Positions 9,333 through 17,506 of a stretch of 64,000 nt of DNA are shown here, in pieces. Made by a program: the position numbers and the translations under genes. The stretch is from Thalassospira sp. TSL5-1 (GTDB taxonomy: Bacteria; Pseudomonadota; Alphaproteobacteria; Rhodospirillales; Thalassospiraceae), in assembly GCF_001907695.1 (NCBI RefSeq), contig NZ_KV880642.1, positions 1 through 64,000 on the forward strand, given 5' to 3'. The notes beneath the pieces were generated by a model. It worked only from the letters and a program-made list of their open reading frames with translations. It was not told the origin of the DNA and made no database searches. The stretch's first letter is position 1. Each line of letters begins with the position of its first letter.

Positions 9333-9371
9333 GCCACCCGGCATAAACCGCCAGCCGGGTGGCATTTTTTT
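9333..9371 (+). terminator. Terminator after the class II aldolase gene
   Basis: A perfect 10-bp stem (GCCACCCGGC with GCCGGGTGGC) is followed by ATTTTTTT. It is a textbook rho-independent terminator for the plus-strand lsr/aldolase transcripts. Confidence 0.9.
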
Positions 9372-9395
9372 ATGACAATCCCACACCACCCTAAA

Positions 9396-9425
9396 AAGAA
9401 AATGCCACGGAAATCATCCGTGGCA
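9396..9425 (-). terminator. Terminator after the sugar ABC operon
   Basis: TGCCACGG (9403-9410) pairs with CCGTGGCA (9418-9425). Read on the minus strand it runs into TTTTCTTTTT. It ends the permease - binding protein - ATPase transcript that arrives from the right. Confidence 0.8.
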
Positions 9426-9456
9426 CATTGAACTATTGCGGCGTGATTTCAGGCCT

Positions 9457-10233
9457 TTATGCTGGCATACGGCTGCGCGGGGCCCAATTGTCGGGCAGTT
9501 CGCCTTTGATGATCAGGCTTAGAATATCGTCCTTATTGACATCTTCAACCTGATGTTCGCCAACCTTGCGCCCGTTTTTCATCACCACAATGCGGTCGCA
9601 CAATTCACAAACATCATCCATGTCATGGCTGATCAGGAAAATGCCGATGCCTTTTTCGCGCAATTTTTCAATCAGCTCTGCCACCATCGCCGTTTCCGAC
9701 GGGCCAAGGGCGGCGGTCGGTTCATCCATAATGACAATGCGGGCATTGAAATAAATCGCCCGGGCAATCGCAATCACCTGGCGCTGACCGCCAGACATAT
9801 TCATCACCGCCTCGGTAATATTGCGGAAATTGGGGTTAAGGCTGCGTAAAGCCTTGCGGGTTTCTTCTTCCATTCTGCGGTCATCAAGCATCCCGAACCG
9901 GGTTTTAAGCTCCCGCCCCAAAAACAGATTAGCCGGCGCATTCAAATGATCGGCCAAGGCCAATGTCTGGTAAATGGTTTCAATCCCGCAATGGCGGGCA
10001 TCAATCGGGCTGGACATTTCAACCGCACTGCCCTGAATTTTGATTTCCCCGGAATCATAGGCCATTGCACCGGATAAAATCTTCATCAGGCAGGATTTAC
10101 CGGCACCATTATGCCCCAAAACCCCGACGACTTCGCCCGGATACAGGTTTAGCGACACATCCTCAACCGCGTGGATACCGCCAAACCGCTTGACGATGTT
10201 GTTCATTTCAACAACGGGGGAAAGGGCATTCAT
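9457..10233 (-). CDS. Sugar ABC transporter ATPase, single-domain (FrcA-like)
   Basis: ABC ATPase of 258 aa with one nucleotide-binding domain: Walker [10 protein letters not shown], signature [14 protein letters not shown], Walker [13 protein letters not shown] and the switch histidine in LISHDMDD. The usual sugar (CUT2) ATPases have two domains (~500 aa). The short form is typical of FrcA-type systems in alphaproteobacteria. The ATG at 10233 is preceded by AGGAGA; a frame open to 10290 is less likely. It is the last gene of permease - binding protein - ATPase. The substrate is not readable from the ATPase. Shared operator elements suggest co-regulation with the dehydrogenase/UxaB/UxaA operon. 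Confidence 0.85.
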   Translation of the reverse strand: MNALSPVVEMNNIVKRFGGIHAVEDVSLNLYPGEVVGVLGHNGAGKSCLMKILSGAMAYDSGEIKIQGSAVEMSSPIDARHCGIETIYQTLALADHLNAPANLFLGRELKTRFGMLDDRRMEEETRKALRSLNPNFRNITEAVMNMSGGQRQVIAIARAIYFNARIVIMDEPTAALGPSETAMVAELIEKLREKGIGIFLISHDMDDVCELCDRIVVMKNGRKVGEHQVEDVNKDDILSLIIKGELPDNWAPRSRMPA

Positions 10234-10305
10234 CCGAATTTCTCCTGGATATTTCAAGCGCGGCGATGTTGCACCAGCCCGGCACAACATCGCCTGATAG
10301 CTTAA

Positions 10306-11247
10306 TTAGTACAGAACGTTCTGAGCTTCGGGGGTGTCGAGATTGTCCTTGGTGACAAGAACAACACCAGTATTGATGAAGTTGTCGACTTTTTCGCCCT
10401 TCAGCAGCTTGGCAATGGTTTCAATGCCTTTTTCACCCATCTGGTAGGAACCCTGAACGGCAATGGCATCCAGCGTGCCATCACGCACAAAGCCCTGCAG
10501 GTCTTCGTTGCCGTCAAAACCAATGGCGACAAGCTGGCCCTTTTTGCCAGCCTGAACGATGGCGCGACCCATGCCAATGGCGGTCGGTTCATTGGCCCCA
10601 AAAATGCCCTTAAGGTCCGGGTTGGCAGCCAATACGTCGGTCGTCTGGTTCAGGGCCTTGGCCATTTGCGATTCCGAATAGAACGGGCCAACAATTTCAA
10701 GTTTGGAATTGGCTTTGATATAGTCGGTAAAGCCGCCCACACGGCCAATTTCCGACCCAACACCGGCCACATAGGACATGATGGCAATTTTGCCGGTTGT
10801 CCCGACTTTATCGATCATCTGCTTGGCACACAGCTCGCCTGCCTTGCGATTATCGGTAGAGAGGAAAGCCTGATAATATTCCTTGCCCGCATCAGACAGG
10901 GCTGAATCAACGATGACAACCGGAATACCGTTTTCATATGCCTTTTTTACTGACGGCACCAACGCGTCCGGGTCGGACGGGGCCAGCACGATACCGGCAA
11001 CTTTGCGGTTAATCGCGTTCTGCACCATGTTGACTTCATCGGCGACAGCCGATTCCGTTGCCGGGCCCTGGAACGACATTTTATAGCCGTCCAGTTTATC
11101 AATCGCACTTTGTGCGCCTTTATGAACGTTCTGCCAGTAATTGGAACTTGTGGTTTTCACAATGACGGCAATTTCATTGCTTTGGGCGGCGGCAATGCTG
11201 GTCATTCCCACCAGGGCAAAGGCAGCCCCCAATAGTAACTTTTTCAT
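10306..11247 (-). CDS. Periplasmic sugar-binding protein (RbsB/FrcB type)
   Basis: Secreted binding protein (313 aa) of the Peripla_BP_4 family. The signal peptide is MKKLLLGAAFALVGMTSIAAA, cleaved before QSNE. The body shows the ribose-binding-protein pattern: IAVIVKTTSSNYWQNVHKGA, GIVLAPSDPDALVP, VVIVDSALSD and IGFDGNEDLQGFVRDGTLDA. It delivers a monosaccharide-like ligand to the adjacent permease. It lies 43 bases after the permease gene and 72 bases before the ATPase gene on the same strand. The ligand is unknown. Genomic context points to a hexose or sugar acid related to L-galactonate, which is inference only. Confidence 0.88.
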   Translation of the reverse strand: MKKLLLGAAFALVGMTSIAAAQSNEIAVIVKTTSSNYWQNVHKGAQSAIDKLDGYKMSFQGPATESAVADEVNMVQNAINRKVAGIVLAPSDPDALVPSVKKAYENGIPVVIVDSALSDAGKEYYQAFLSTDNRKAGELCAKQMIDKVGTTGKIAIMSYVAGVGSEIGRVGGFTDYIKANSKLEIVGPFYSESQMAKALNQTTDVLAANPDLKGIFGANEPTAIGMGRAIVQAGKKGQLVAIGFDGNEDLQGFVRDGTLDAIAVQGSYQMGEKGIETIAKLLKGEKVDNFINTGVVLVTKDNLDTPEAQNVLY

Positions 11248-11290
11248 CTTTTTCCTCCACTGAACTGATTATTATTAGGCTTGGATAAAA

Positions 11291-12382
11291 TCACCGGCGA
11301 TTGCGCAGATGATCGACATAAACGGTCCCGATGATCACGCAACCGATGATGATTTGCTGGATGAATGACGAAACACCATTCATGTTCAGGCCATTGCGCA
11401 AGATGCCAATCACGAATGCGCCAATCATGGTGCCCGAAATCGTGCCCACACCGCCCATCAGCGACGTGCCGCCAATCACCGCAGCAGCAATGGCATCGAG
11501 TTCATACATGACACCTTCATTCGGCTGGGCCGTAACCAGACGGGACATCAGGATGATCCCGGTAATACCGGCGAGAAAACCCGATGTGGCATAGGCAAAC
11601 ATTTTGGTGCCATTGACATTGACACCAGCAAGGCGCGAGGCTTCCTCGTTCGACCCAACGGCATAAACATGACGCCCGATTGACAGGCGGCGCAAAATAA
11701 ACGCCACCACAATCGCCATCAGGACCATCAACACCACCGGGTAAGGAATGCCGGGGAAAATCATATGCGGCAGGCCATTGGCCCCTTTTTCCAGCATACG
11801 GAAAAACGACCCGTTACCAAGTTCGCCAAAGGCCTCGCCCAACTGCGAAACCGGCGCGGCCCCGGTAAGCTGCAGGGCAACACCACGGGCGATCATCATC
11901 ATGCCCAGGGTGGCGATAAAGGGGGCCAGTTTCAGCCGCGTCACCACCAACCCGTTGATGATACCGCACAATGTGCCAACCAGCACACCAACGCCCATCC
12001 CGGCATAAACAGGCCATCCGGCCTTGACCAGCAAGCCTGCCACCGTCCCGGAAAGCGCCAGCACCGAGCCAACACTCAAATCAATCCCGCCGGTCAGAAT
12101 AACAACTGTCACCCCGATCCCGAGAAACGCAATCGATGTTGTCTGCAACGACACCGTCATGGCGTTACCCAGCGAGAAAAACGCATCGCTGGTCAGGGAA
12201 AATGCAACAATCAGAACCACCAGGCTGAACAGGGCGGCAAATTTCTGGATCAGATCTTTGCGCTCGTCTCCCGACATGTTCATCCAGAAGAAGAATGATG
12301 ACGGGTTTCTCGGAGGCGGCGTTTGCTCCGTGGTTCGTTCTGGCGTCACGACGTATGTCTCCCGGTTGTAAATATCGATCAT
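11291..12382 (-). CDS. Sugar ABC transporter permease (RbsC/FrcC type)
   Basis: Membrane permease (363 aa from the ATG at 12382) of the BPD_transp_2 family. The conserved GGIDLSVGSVLALSG segment and the late GGTSLMGGVGTISGTM segment identify it. The hydrophilic N-terminus (about 60 residues, rich in Pro/Arg/Thr) precedes the first membrane span. The start is uncertain: the frame is open to 12475, the ATG at 12382 has only a weak GGCGGG upstream, and an internal MNMSGDERKD start is also possible. It is first in the three-gene operon. Repeated 20-base AT-rich elements lie 164-234 bases upstream. Confidence 0.85.
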   Translation of the reverse strand: MIDIYNRETYVVTPERTTEQTPPPRNPSSFFFWMNMSGDERKDLIQKFAALFSLVVLIVAFSLTSDAFFSLGNAMTVSLQTTSIAFLGIGVTVVILTGGIDLSVGSVLALSGTVAGLLVKAGWPVYAGMGVGVLVGTLCGIINGLVVTRLKLAPFIATLGMMMIARGVALQLTGAAPVSQLGEAFGELGNGSFFRMLEKGANGLPHMIFPGIPYPVVLMVLMAIVVAFILRRLSIGRHVYAVGSNEEASRLAGVNVNGTKMFAYATSGFLAGITGIILMSRLVTAQPNEGVMYELDAIAAAVIGGTSLMGGVGTISGTMIGAFVIGILRNGLNMNGVSSFIQQIIIGCVIIGTVYVDHLRNRR

Positions 12383-12545
12383 GCGGCCCGCCTGCGCGCT
12401 TAACGCATTCGCAAAAGCAGAGCCTGTAATGCACCAATCAAAACGGAAAGACGCGGCAGATTTGCATTCTGGCAATGACCGAGAAACAGCCCGCCAACAG
12501 TACCTTAATCTGGCCGATAACGAGGACGCCTACCCTATTCTGATT

Positions 12546-12616
12546 GTTTTTTATCGTTAAAATACATTTTTAGCGCAGGCCTAACGCTTGTCAAATGTTT
12601 TGCATGGATTAAAAAC
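12546..12616. promoter_or_regulatory. Putative GntR operator elements upstream of the sugar ABC operon
   Basis: Bases 12546-12565 read GTTTTTTATCGTTAAAATAC, matching 17 of 20 positions of the element at 13710-13729 in the lgoD-like promoter. A second, weaker GTTTT...AAAAC dyad lies at 12597-12616, its centre 51 bases away. This 300-base gap between gntR and the permease gene contains no other gene that I can support. Confidence 0.55.
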
Positions 12617-12682
12617 ATTTTTCTGTACAAAAGGCCAAAGTGGGCATCCCGGTGCGCATAGCGCCACCGTCAGAAGGCCTGA

Positions 12683-13576
12683 TTAATCCCAGGAAACAGA
12701 CGCCAGCAATGTCCGCCGGGCAGTTTGCAAATGTTCACGAAAACGAATGCGCCCAACGTCAAAGTCCCCGGAAATCAGGGCATCAATCACGCGCAGATGC
12801 TCCTCAACCGCATCAGCATTGCGGCCTTTTTCGCCGGTTTTGTTCCAGCGGTAATGATAATGAAAAATCAGCGCCACCAGATCGTAAAAGTCATCGGCAA
12901 AACGATTGTGGAAGGCGGAAATGATCAGCCGATGGAATCGGTCATCAAGACGGGGGAACTGCATGTAGCGCCCGTCCATATCTTCCTGCAAATAACGATG
13001 TTCATTACCAAGAGCTGTCAGTTTTTGCCAGTTGGCATGATCTGCGGGAAGCTGGACAAAGGTGTCAAAGGCACGCAGCTCGAACATTTCGCGCACATCA
13101 AACAGTTCCATCGCAAAATCACGGGTGAAACCGTTCAACACCCAGTAACGATTGGGCTTTTTCTCGATCAGGCCAAAGCGGGAAAACCGGATCAGATATT
13201 CCCGCACCGATGACGCGCTGACGCCAAAATTTTTGGCAAGCTCGCTTTCGCGCAAAACCGTTCCCGGTGCCAGATCGCCGCCAACAATATATTGCATAAA
13301 GGCCGGTTCGATCAGATCGGCGGTCGGTCGCGTCTCGCTGGCCTGAAAATAATCCGCCTTGACCGGCAGCCGCAAAACCGTTTTATCCCGGCCTTTCCAG
13401 TGAATGATTTTTTCTTCGGAAAGATGGTCCAGAACAGCGCGTACCGTGCTGCGGCTGATCGACCATTTTCCCGCCATTTCCTTTTCCGGCGGCAGGCACG
13501 CCCCTTCACCAAGCGCGACAATATAATCCAGGCAGGCGTTATAGGTTTCCTTGTATGTCCGATTGGTTTTCGCCAC
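12683..13576 (-). CDS. GntR-family regulator with two winged-helix domains and FCD domain
   Basis: A 297-residue GntR/FadR-type regulator with an unusual layout. Residues ~27-70 form one GntR winged helix (LPPEKEMAGKWSISRSTVRAVLDHLSEEKII). Residues ~100-148 form a second (GTVLRESELAKNFGVSASSVREYLIRF). The FCD ligand domain fills ~155-290, with likely metal ligands in LDDRFHRLI, EEHLRVI and REHLQTA. Ordinary FadR-type proteins have one winged helix (~230-250 aa). The start is a GTG at 13576 with GGGAAAGA in front. It is divergent from the dehydrogenase operon and lies upstream of the sugar ABC genes on the same strand. Repeated palindromic elements in both promoters are probable targets. The ligand is probably an intermediate of aldonate/hexuronate breakdown. 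Confidence 0.85.
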   Translation of the reverse strand: MAKTNRTYKETYNACLDYIVALGEGACLPPEKEMAGKWSISRSTVRAVLDHLSEEKIIHWKGRDKTVLRLPVKADYFQASETRPTADLIEPAFMQYIVGGDLAPGTVLRESELAKNFGVSASSVREYLIRFSRFGLIEKKPNRYWVLNGFTRDFAMELFDVREMFELRAFDTFVQLPADHANWQKLTALGNEHRYLQEDMDGRYMQFPRLDDRFHRLIISAFHNRFADDFYDLVALIFHYHYRWNKTGEKGRNADAVEEHLRVIDALISGDFDVGRIRFREHLQTARRTLLASVSWD

Positions 13577-13668
13577 GTTCTTTCCCGTCTCCCCGCACGT
13601 TCACCTGAAAATGCCCACTGTTGCCACGAAACGCAATTGCTTTGTCATCGAAGAAACCGTAGGCATTG

Positions 13669-13729
13669 GTATTTTATTCATAAAAAACGATTGACGGCAA
13701 ATCGAACTTGTTTTTTATGTATAAAATAC
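13669..13729. promoter_or_regulatory. Paired operator in the gntR / dehydrogenase spacer
   Basis: Arms at 13669-13688 and 13710-13729 form a 61-base dyad pairing at 19 of 20 positions. Each arm is itself a palindrome, TTTTATTCATAAAA (13672-13685) and TTTTATGTATAAAA (13713-13726). Centres are 41 bases apart, about four helical turns, so bound proteins would sit on one face. It lies 47-107 bases before the dehydrogenase start. Confidence 0.65.
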
Positions 13730-13775
13730 AATTTGGTCCATCCAGAGCCAGAACACAGATAACAGAGAAGCAGCC

Positions 13776-14783
13776 ATGACCCTGATGAAAACCATCCTAT
13801 GCGAGAAACCGGGCACGCTAAGCAACGGGTCTGCCCCGTTTCCAACGAAAAAGGCGGGGCATATCCGTGTTGCGATTCGCGCGATTGGCATTTGCGGCAC
13901 GGATTATCACATTATGGAAGGCCTTCATCCATTTTTGCAATATCCCCGGGTCATGGGGCACGAATTATCGGGCATAGCACTTGATCCCTCGTCAAACGGC
14001 GAAATTGCCGAAGGCGACCTTGTGGTCGTCAACCCCTATGTGACCTGTGGCACCTGCCATGCCTGCCGTATTGGCAAACCCAATTGCTGCATGTCGATTT
14101 CGGTGCTGGGCGTGCATGGTGATGGCGGCATGTGCGATCAAATCAGCGTACCCGAAGGCAACCTTTACCCAGCAACGGGCCTTTCCGCCCGCGATGCGGC
14201 CATGGTGGAATTTCTCGCTATTGGTGCCCATGCGGTCAGCCGGTCGCACATCCAGCCCGGCACCAAGGCGTTAATTGTTGGCGCTGGCCCCATTGGCATT
14301 GGCACGGCCCTGTTTGCCAGCCTTACCGGGGCCGAAATCACCCTGCGTGATACCAGCCAGCAGCGCCTTGACCGTGCCTGCGCCATCGTCACAGGCTCCA
14401 AGGGGGTTTTGGTCAATGATGCCAATGCCGACCTGCCCGAAGATGGCTTTGAAACCGTGTTTGATGCCACCGGCAACATCAATGCCATGAATGTCGCGAT
14501 TAATGACCTGGCACATGGCGGCACGCTGGTCTTTGTCGGCGTGGTCAAAGGCGAATTGCGCATTGATGACCCGGAATTCCACAAACGTGAAACCACCCTG
14601 ATGGGCAGTCGCAACGCCCTTCGCGCCGATTTTGACAAGGTCATGAGCCATATGCGCGCCGGTGACGTGCCGGTTGATCTGCTAAACACTCACGAAGGAT
14701 CGTTCGATAACGGTGTGGAACAGCTGACAAGCTGGCTGCATGACCGCGAAGAAATCGTGAAGGCGGTTCTTCATGTCCGCTAA
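13776..14783 (+). CDS. Zinc-dependent alcohol dehydrogenase (L-galactonate 5-dehydrogenase-like)
   Basis: Medium-chain Zn dehydrogenase (335 aa). The catalytic Zn site is seen in GICGTDYHIMEG and GHELSG, the structural Zn cluster in CGTCHACRIGKPNCC, and the NAD fold in VGAGPIGIG. In E. coli, LgoD of this family oxidises L-galactonate to D-tagaturonate, which UxaB and UxaA then convert to 2-keto-3-deoxygluconate. Here genes like those two follow directly, so the same route is the best guess. L-gulonate or another aldonate is possible. No UxaC isomerase is present, so entry by oxidation rather than from galacturonate fits. It overlaps the next gene by 11 bases. Control is probably by the divergent GntR protein. 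Confidence 0.82.
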   Translation: MTLMKTILCEKPGTLSNGSAPFPTKKAGHIRVAIRAIGICGTDYHIMEGLHPFLQYPRVMGHELSGIALDPSSNGEIAEGDLVVVNPYVTCGTCHACRIGKPNCCMSISVLGVHGDGGMCDQISVPEGNLYPATGLSARDAAMVEFLAIGAHAVSRSHIQPGTKALIVGAGPIGIGTALFASLTGAEITLRDTSQQRLDRACAIVTGSKGVLVNDANADLPEDGFETVFDATGNINAMNVAINDLAHGGTLVFVGVVKGELRIDDPEFHKRETTLMGSRNALRADFDKVMSHMRAGDVPVDLLNTHEGSFDNGVEQLTSWLHDREEIVKAVLHVR

Positions 14784-15897
14784 AAGCCCCACCCCGATTT
14801 TGCAGTTTGGCACCAGCCGGTTTCTTCAGGCCCATTTTGACCTGTTCGTGGACGAGGCATTGACCAACGGCAAGGCCATCGGCCCAATCACGGTTGTACA
14901 ATCCAGCGGGGCCAGCACCCGCAGTGGCCGCCTGGCAGCCCTGGCGGCAGAGGATGGCTATCGGGTTAAAATACGGGGCCTGGATGCTGGCGCAACTATA
15001 GACCGTGAACAACGGGTATGTTCGATCACGCGCACCCTCTCAACCGCAACAGACTGGCCCAAAATCGTTTCGATTTTTGTCAATGAAGTCGAATATCTGG
15101 TATCAAACACCGCCGATGCCGGCTACGCCCCGCAAGCGGTCGATAAACAAAACAACTTTGACCAGCGCATGTCCTTCCCGGCAAAATTACGCCTGTTGTT
15201 AAAAGAACGGTTCCTGGCGCATGGTCGCCCGTTAACGATCATGCCAATGGAGCTGATCCCCGACAATGGTGCGGTCCTGCGGGCCTGCGTGTTGGCACTG
15301 GCCGAAAAGGATGACAGCGACTTTCAGGACTGGTTGCAAAACCGCATCCTCTGGGTAAACTCGCTGGTGGACCGGATTGTTTCCGAACCAATCGACCCCG
15401 CCGGGGCAATTTGTGAGCCCTATGCCCTGTGGGCGGTTGAAAATCAGCCCGGGCTTGTTCTGCCATGCGAACATTCTGCCATCGAACTGGTCGATAGCCT
15501 TGGCGAGATCGAAGCCCTGAAACTGTTTATTCTTAATCTCGGGCATACATGGCTTGCCGAACGCTGGCAGCAACAGGACAGCAATCCGACAGTATCGGTC
15601 AAGGCGTTTCTGGAAGATGACGAAACCCTTAGCGCCCTGCAAAACATGTATGAAACCGAGGTGATGCCCGGTTTTGCCGCTGCAGGCATGGAAGAACGTG
15701 CACAGGCCTATCTTGCAACAACGCTGGATCGTTTCCGCAATCCGTTTCTGGATCATAAACTGGCAGACATTGCCCAAAATCATCGTCAAAAAATAGAGCG
15801 CCGTATCCGTGGTTTTGTCGATTGGGCCCAAAGCCACGGCGATACCACACAAAAACCCGCGCTTACCGCCATGATCAACAAGGTTCCCGCACCATGA
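14773..15897 (+). CDS. Mannitol dehydrogenase-family oxidoreductase (UxaB-like)
   Basis: A 374-residue member of the mannitol/tagaturonate/fructuronate reductase family. The N-terminal ILQFGTSRFLQAHFDLFVDEA is the family start (as in UxaB). Mid-protein PMELIPDNGAVLR and the C-terminal RFRNPFLDHKLADIAQNHRQKI contain the catalytic region (Asn and Lys/His of the family). It is shorter than UxaB (~480 aa). It probably reduces D-tagaturonate to D-altronate with NADH. Its start lies inside the dehydrogenase gene and its stop overlaps uxaA (ATGA), so the three are co-translated. Fructuronate or another keto-aldonate is an alternative substrate. Confidence 0.78.
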   Translation: MSAKSPTPILQFGTSRFLQAHFDLFVDEALTNGKAIGPITVVQSSGASTRSGRLAALAAEDGYRVKIRGLDAGATIDREQRVCSITRTLSTATDWPKIVSIFVNEVEYLVSNTADAGYAPQAVDKQNNFDQRMSFPAKLRLLLKERFLAHGRPLTIMPMELIPDNGAVLRACVLALAEKDDSDFQDWLQNRILWVNSLVDRIVSEPIDPAGAICEPYALWAVENQPGLVLPCEHSAIELVDSLGEIEALKLFILNLGHTWLAERWQQQDSNPTVSVKAFLEDDETLSALQNMYETEVMPGFAAAGMEERAQAYLATTLDRFRNPFLDHKLADIAQNHRQKIERRIRGFVDWAQSHGDTTQKPALTAMINKVPAP

Positions 15898-17396
15898 AGA
15901 TTAACGCCCTTCGCCTCAATGACACCGACAACGTGCTTATTGCACTTATGCCTTTAAAAACCGGGGATCAGTCGTCGCCCGGAATTGATGTTGCCGAGGA
16001 TATTGGCGCTGGCCACAAATTTGCCGCGCGCGACATCACCAAAGGCGAACAGATTGTGAAATACGGACAGGTGATCGGCGTCGCCACCGCCGACATTGCC
16101 ATTGGCACACTGGTGCACAGCCACAACCTGGCAATGGGCGAAGCCCGCCTGGGTGCAAACAAGGCCGAAGCCCCTGTCCTGCCGCGCCCGGAACGCGATA
16201 CCTTTATGGGCTATCGTCGTAAAAATGGCCGGGTTGGCACACGAAACTATATCGGCATTATCTCCACCGTGAATTGTTCGGCCACGGTATGCCGCGCCAT
16301 TGCCGATGCGGCCACCCGCACCTTGTTACACAAATATCCCGGCATTGATGGCTTTGCCCCGATTGTGCATGACCAGGGCTGTGGCATGGTCAATCGCGGT
16401 GAAGGCTATGACATTCTGGTGCGCACCCTTGCGGGCTACCGTGATCATCCCAATTTCGGCGGTGTGTTGCTGGTCGGGCTGGGATGCGAGGTCAACCAGC
16501 TTAGTGCTTATGGTGAAAAGGAAGACCCCGACACCGCCGCGCGCTATGCCAGCTTTAATATCCAGTCTGCTGCCGGGTCGGCATCGGCCGTGCGCAAGGC
16601 GGTCGAGATGCTGGATGGTATTGCCGCTGTTGTCTCCAAAGACCAGCGCGAAACCTGCCCGGCCTCCGAACTGGTTTTAGGGATGCAATGTGGCGGATCG
16701 GACGGTTTTTCGGGGCTGTCGGCCAATCCGGCGCTGGGCGTTGCCAGCGACCTTCTGGTGGCGGCAGGTGGCACCAGCCTGCTTTCCGAAACACCGGAAA
16801 TTTTTGGCGCCGAACATTTGCTGATCGCCCGGTCGGATGCCGAAACCGGGGCCCGTATTGCCGGGATGATCGACTGGTGGAAAGATTACGCCGAAAAGAA
16901 CGATGCCGAACTAGATAACAATCCCTCTCCGGGCAACAAGCGCGGCGGGCTGACCACCATTCTGGAAAAATCGCTGGGTGCTGTTGCCAAATCGGGCCGT
17001 GCGCCGGTGGCCGATGCCATTGGTTATGCTTACCCGGTGCGTAAAAACGGCCTGGTTTATATGGACAGCCCCGGTTATGACCCGGTTTCCGCCACCGGTC
17101 AGGTCGCCAGTGGTGCCAATATCATTGCCTTTACCACCGGTCGCGGCTCGTGCTTTGGGGCAAAACCGGCACCGTCGCTCAAGCTGGCCTCCAGCAGCAC
17201 CCTTTTTGCCCGGATGCCCGAAGACATGGATATTGATTGCGGCACCGTGATTACCGGCGAACAAACCCACGAAGAACTGGGTTTGCAAATTTACAACACC
17301 CTTCTTGATACAGCTTCGGGCGCCAAAACCAAAAGCGAAGATTTTGGCTATGGCGACAACGAATTCGTGCCCTGGAAGATCGGCGCGGTTCTTTAA
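15894..17396 (+). CDS. uxaA: Altronate dehydratase-like UxaA
   Basis: Protein of 500 aa with the two parts of UxaA: an N-terminal SAF domain (about residues 1-80, including GHKFAARDITKGEQIVKYGQVIG) and the large UxaA dehydratase domain. The latter shows GTRNYIGIISTVNCSAT, MQCGGSDGFSGLSANPA and ITGEQTHEELG. The known enzyme dehydrates D-altronate to 2-keto-3-deoxygluconate using iron. Galactarate dehydratases share the fold, so exact substrate is inferred from the upstream UxaB-like gene. The ATG at 15894 overlaps the previous stop; the frame open from 15822 is not used. A bidirectional hairpin follows. Confidence 0.86.
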   Translation: MKINALRLNDTDNVLIALMPLKTGDQSSPGIDVAEDIGAGHKFAARDITKGEQIVKYGQVIGVATADIAIGTLVHSHNLAMGEARLGANKAEAPVLPRPERDTFMGYRRKNGRVGTRNYIGIISTVNCSATVCRAIADAATRTLLHKYPGIDGFAPIVHDQGCGMVNRGEGYDILVRTLAGYRDHPNFGGVLLVGLGCEVNQLSAYGEKEDPDTAARYASFNIQSAAGSASAVRKAVEMLDGIAAVVSKDQRETCPASELVLGMQCGGSDGFSGLSANPALGVASDLLVAAGGTSLLSETPEIFGAEHLLIARSDAETGARIAGMIDWWKDYAEKNDAELDNNPSPGNKRGGLTTILEKSLGAVAKSGRAPVADAIGYAYPVRKNGLVYMDSPGYDPVSATGQVASGANIIAFTTGRGSCFGAKPAPSLKLASSSTLFARMPEDMDIDCGTVITGEQTHEELGLQIYNTLLDTASGAKTKSEDFGYGDNEFVPWKIGAVL

Positions 17397-17434
17397 CGGT
17401 TTATCTTATAAACAGATGAACCAAACGCCTTGCG

Positions 17435-17470
17435 AAAACCGGGAAGCAATAAAGGCTGTTTCCCGGTTTT
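17435..17470. terminator. Bidirectional terminator between uxaA and the CitE-like gene
   Basis: AAAACCGGGAA (17435-17445) pairs perfectly with TTCCCGGTTTT (17460-17470) across a 14-base loop. Runs of four A and four T at the ends give it terminator character for both converging transcripts. Confidence 0.7.
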
Positions 17471-17506
17471 GCCTTGTCCGGCCTTCAGGCCTTCATCATT
17501 GCTGAT

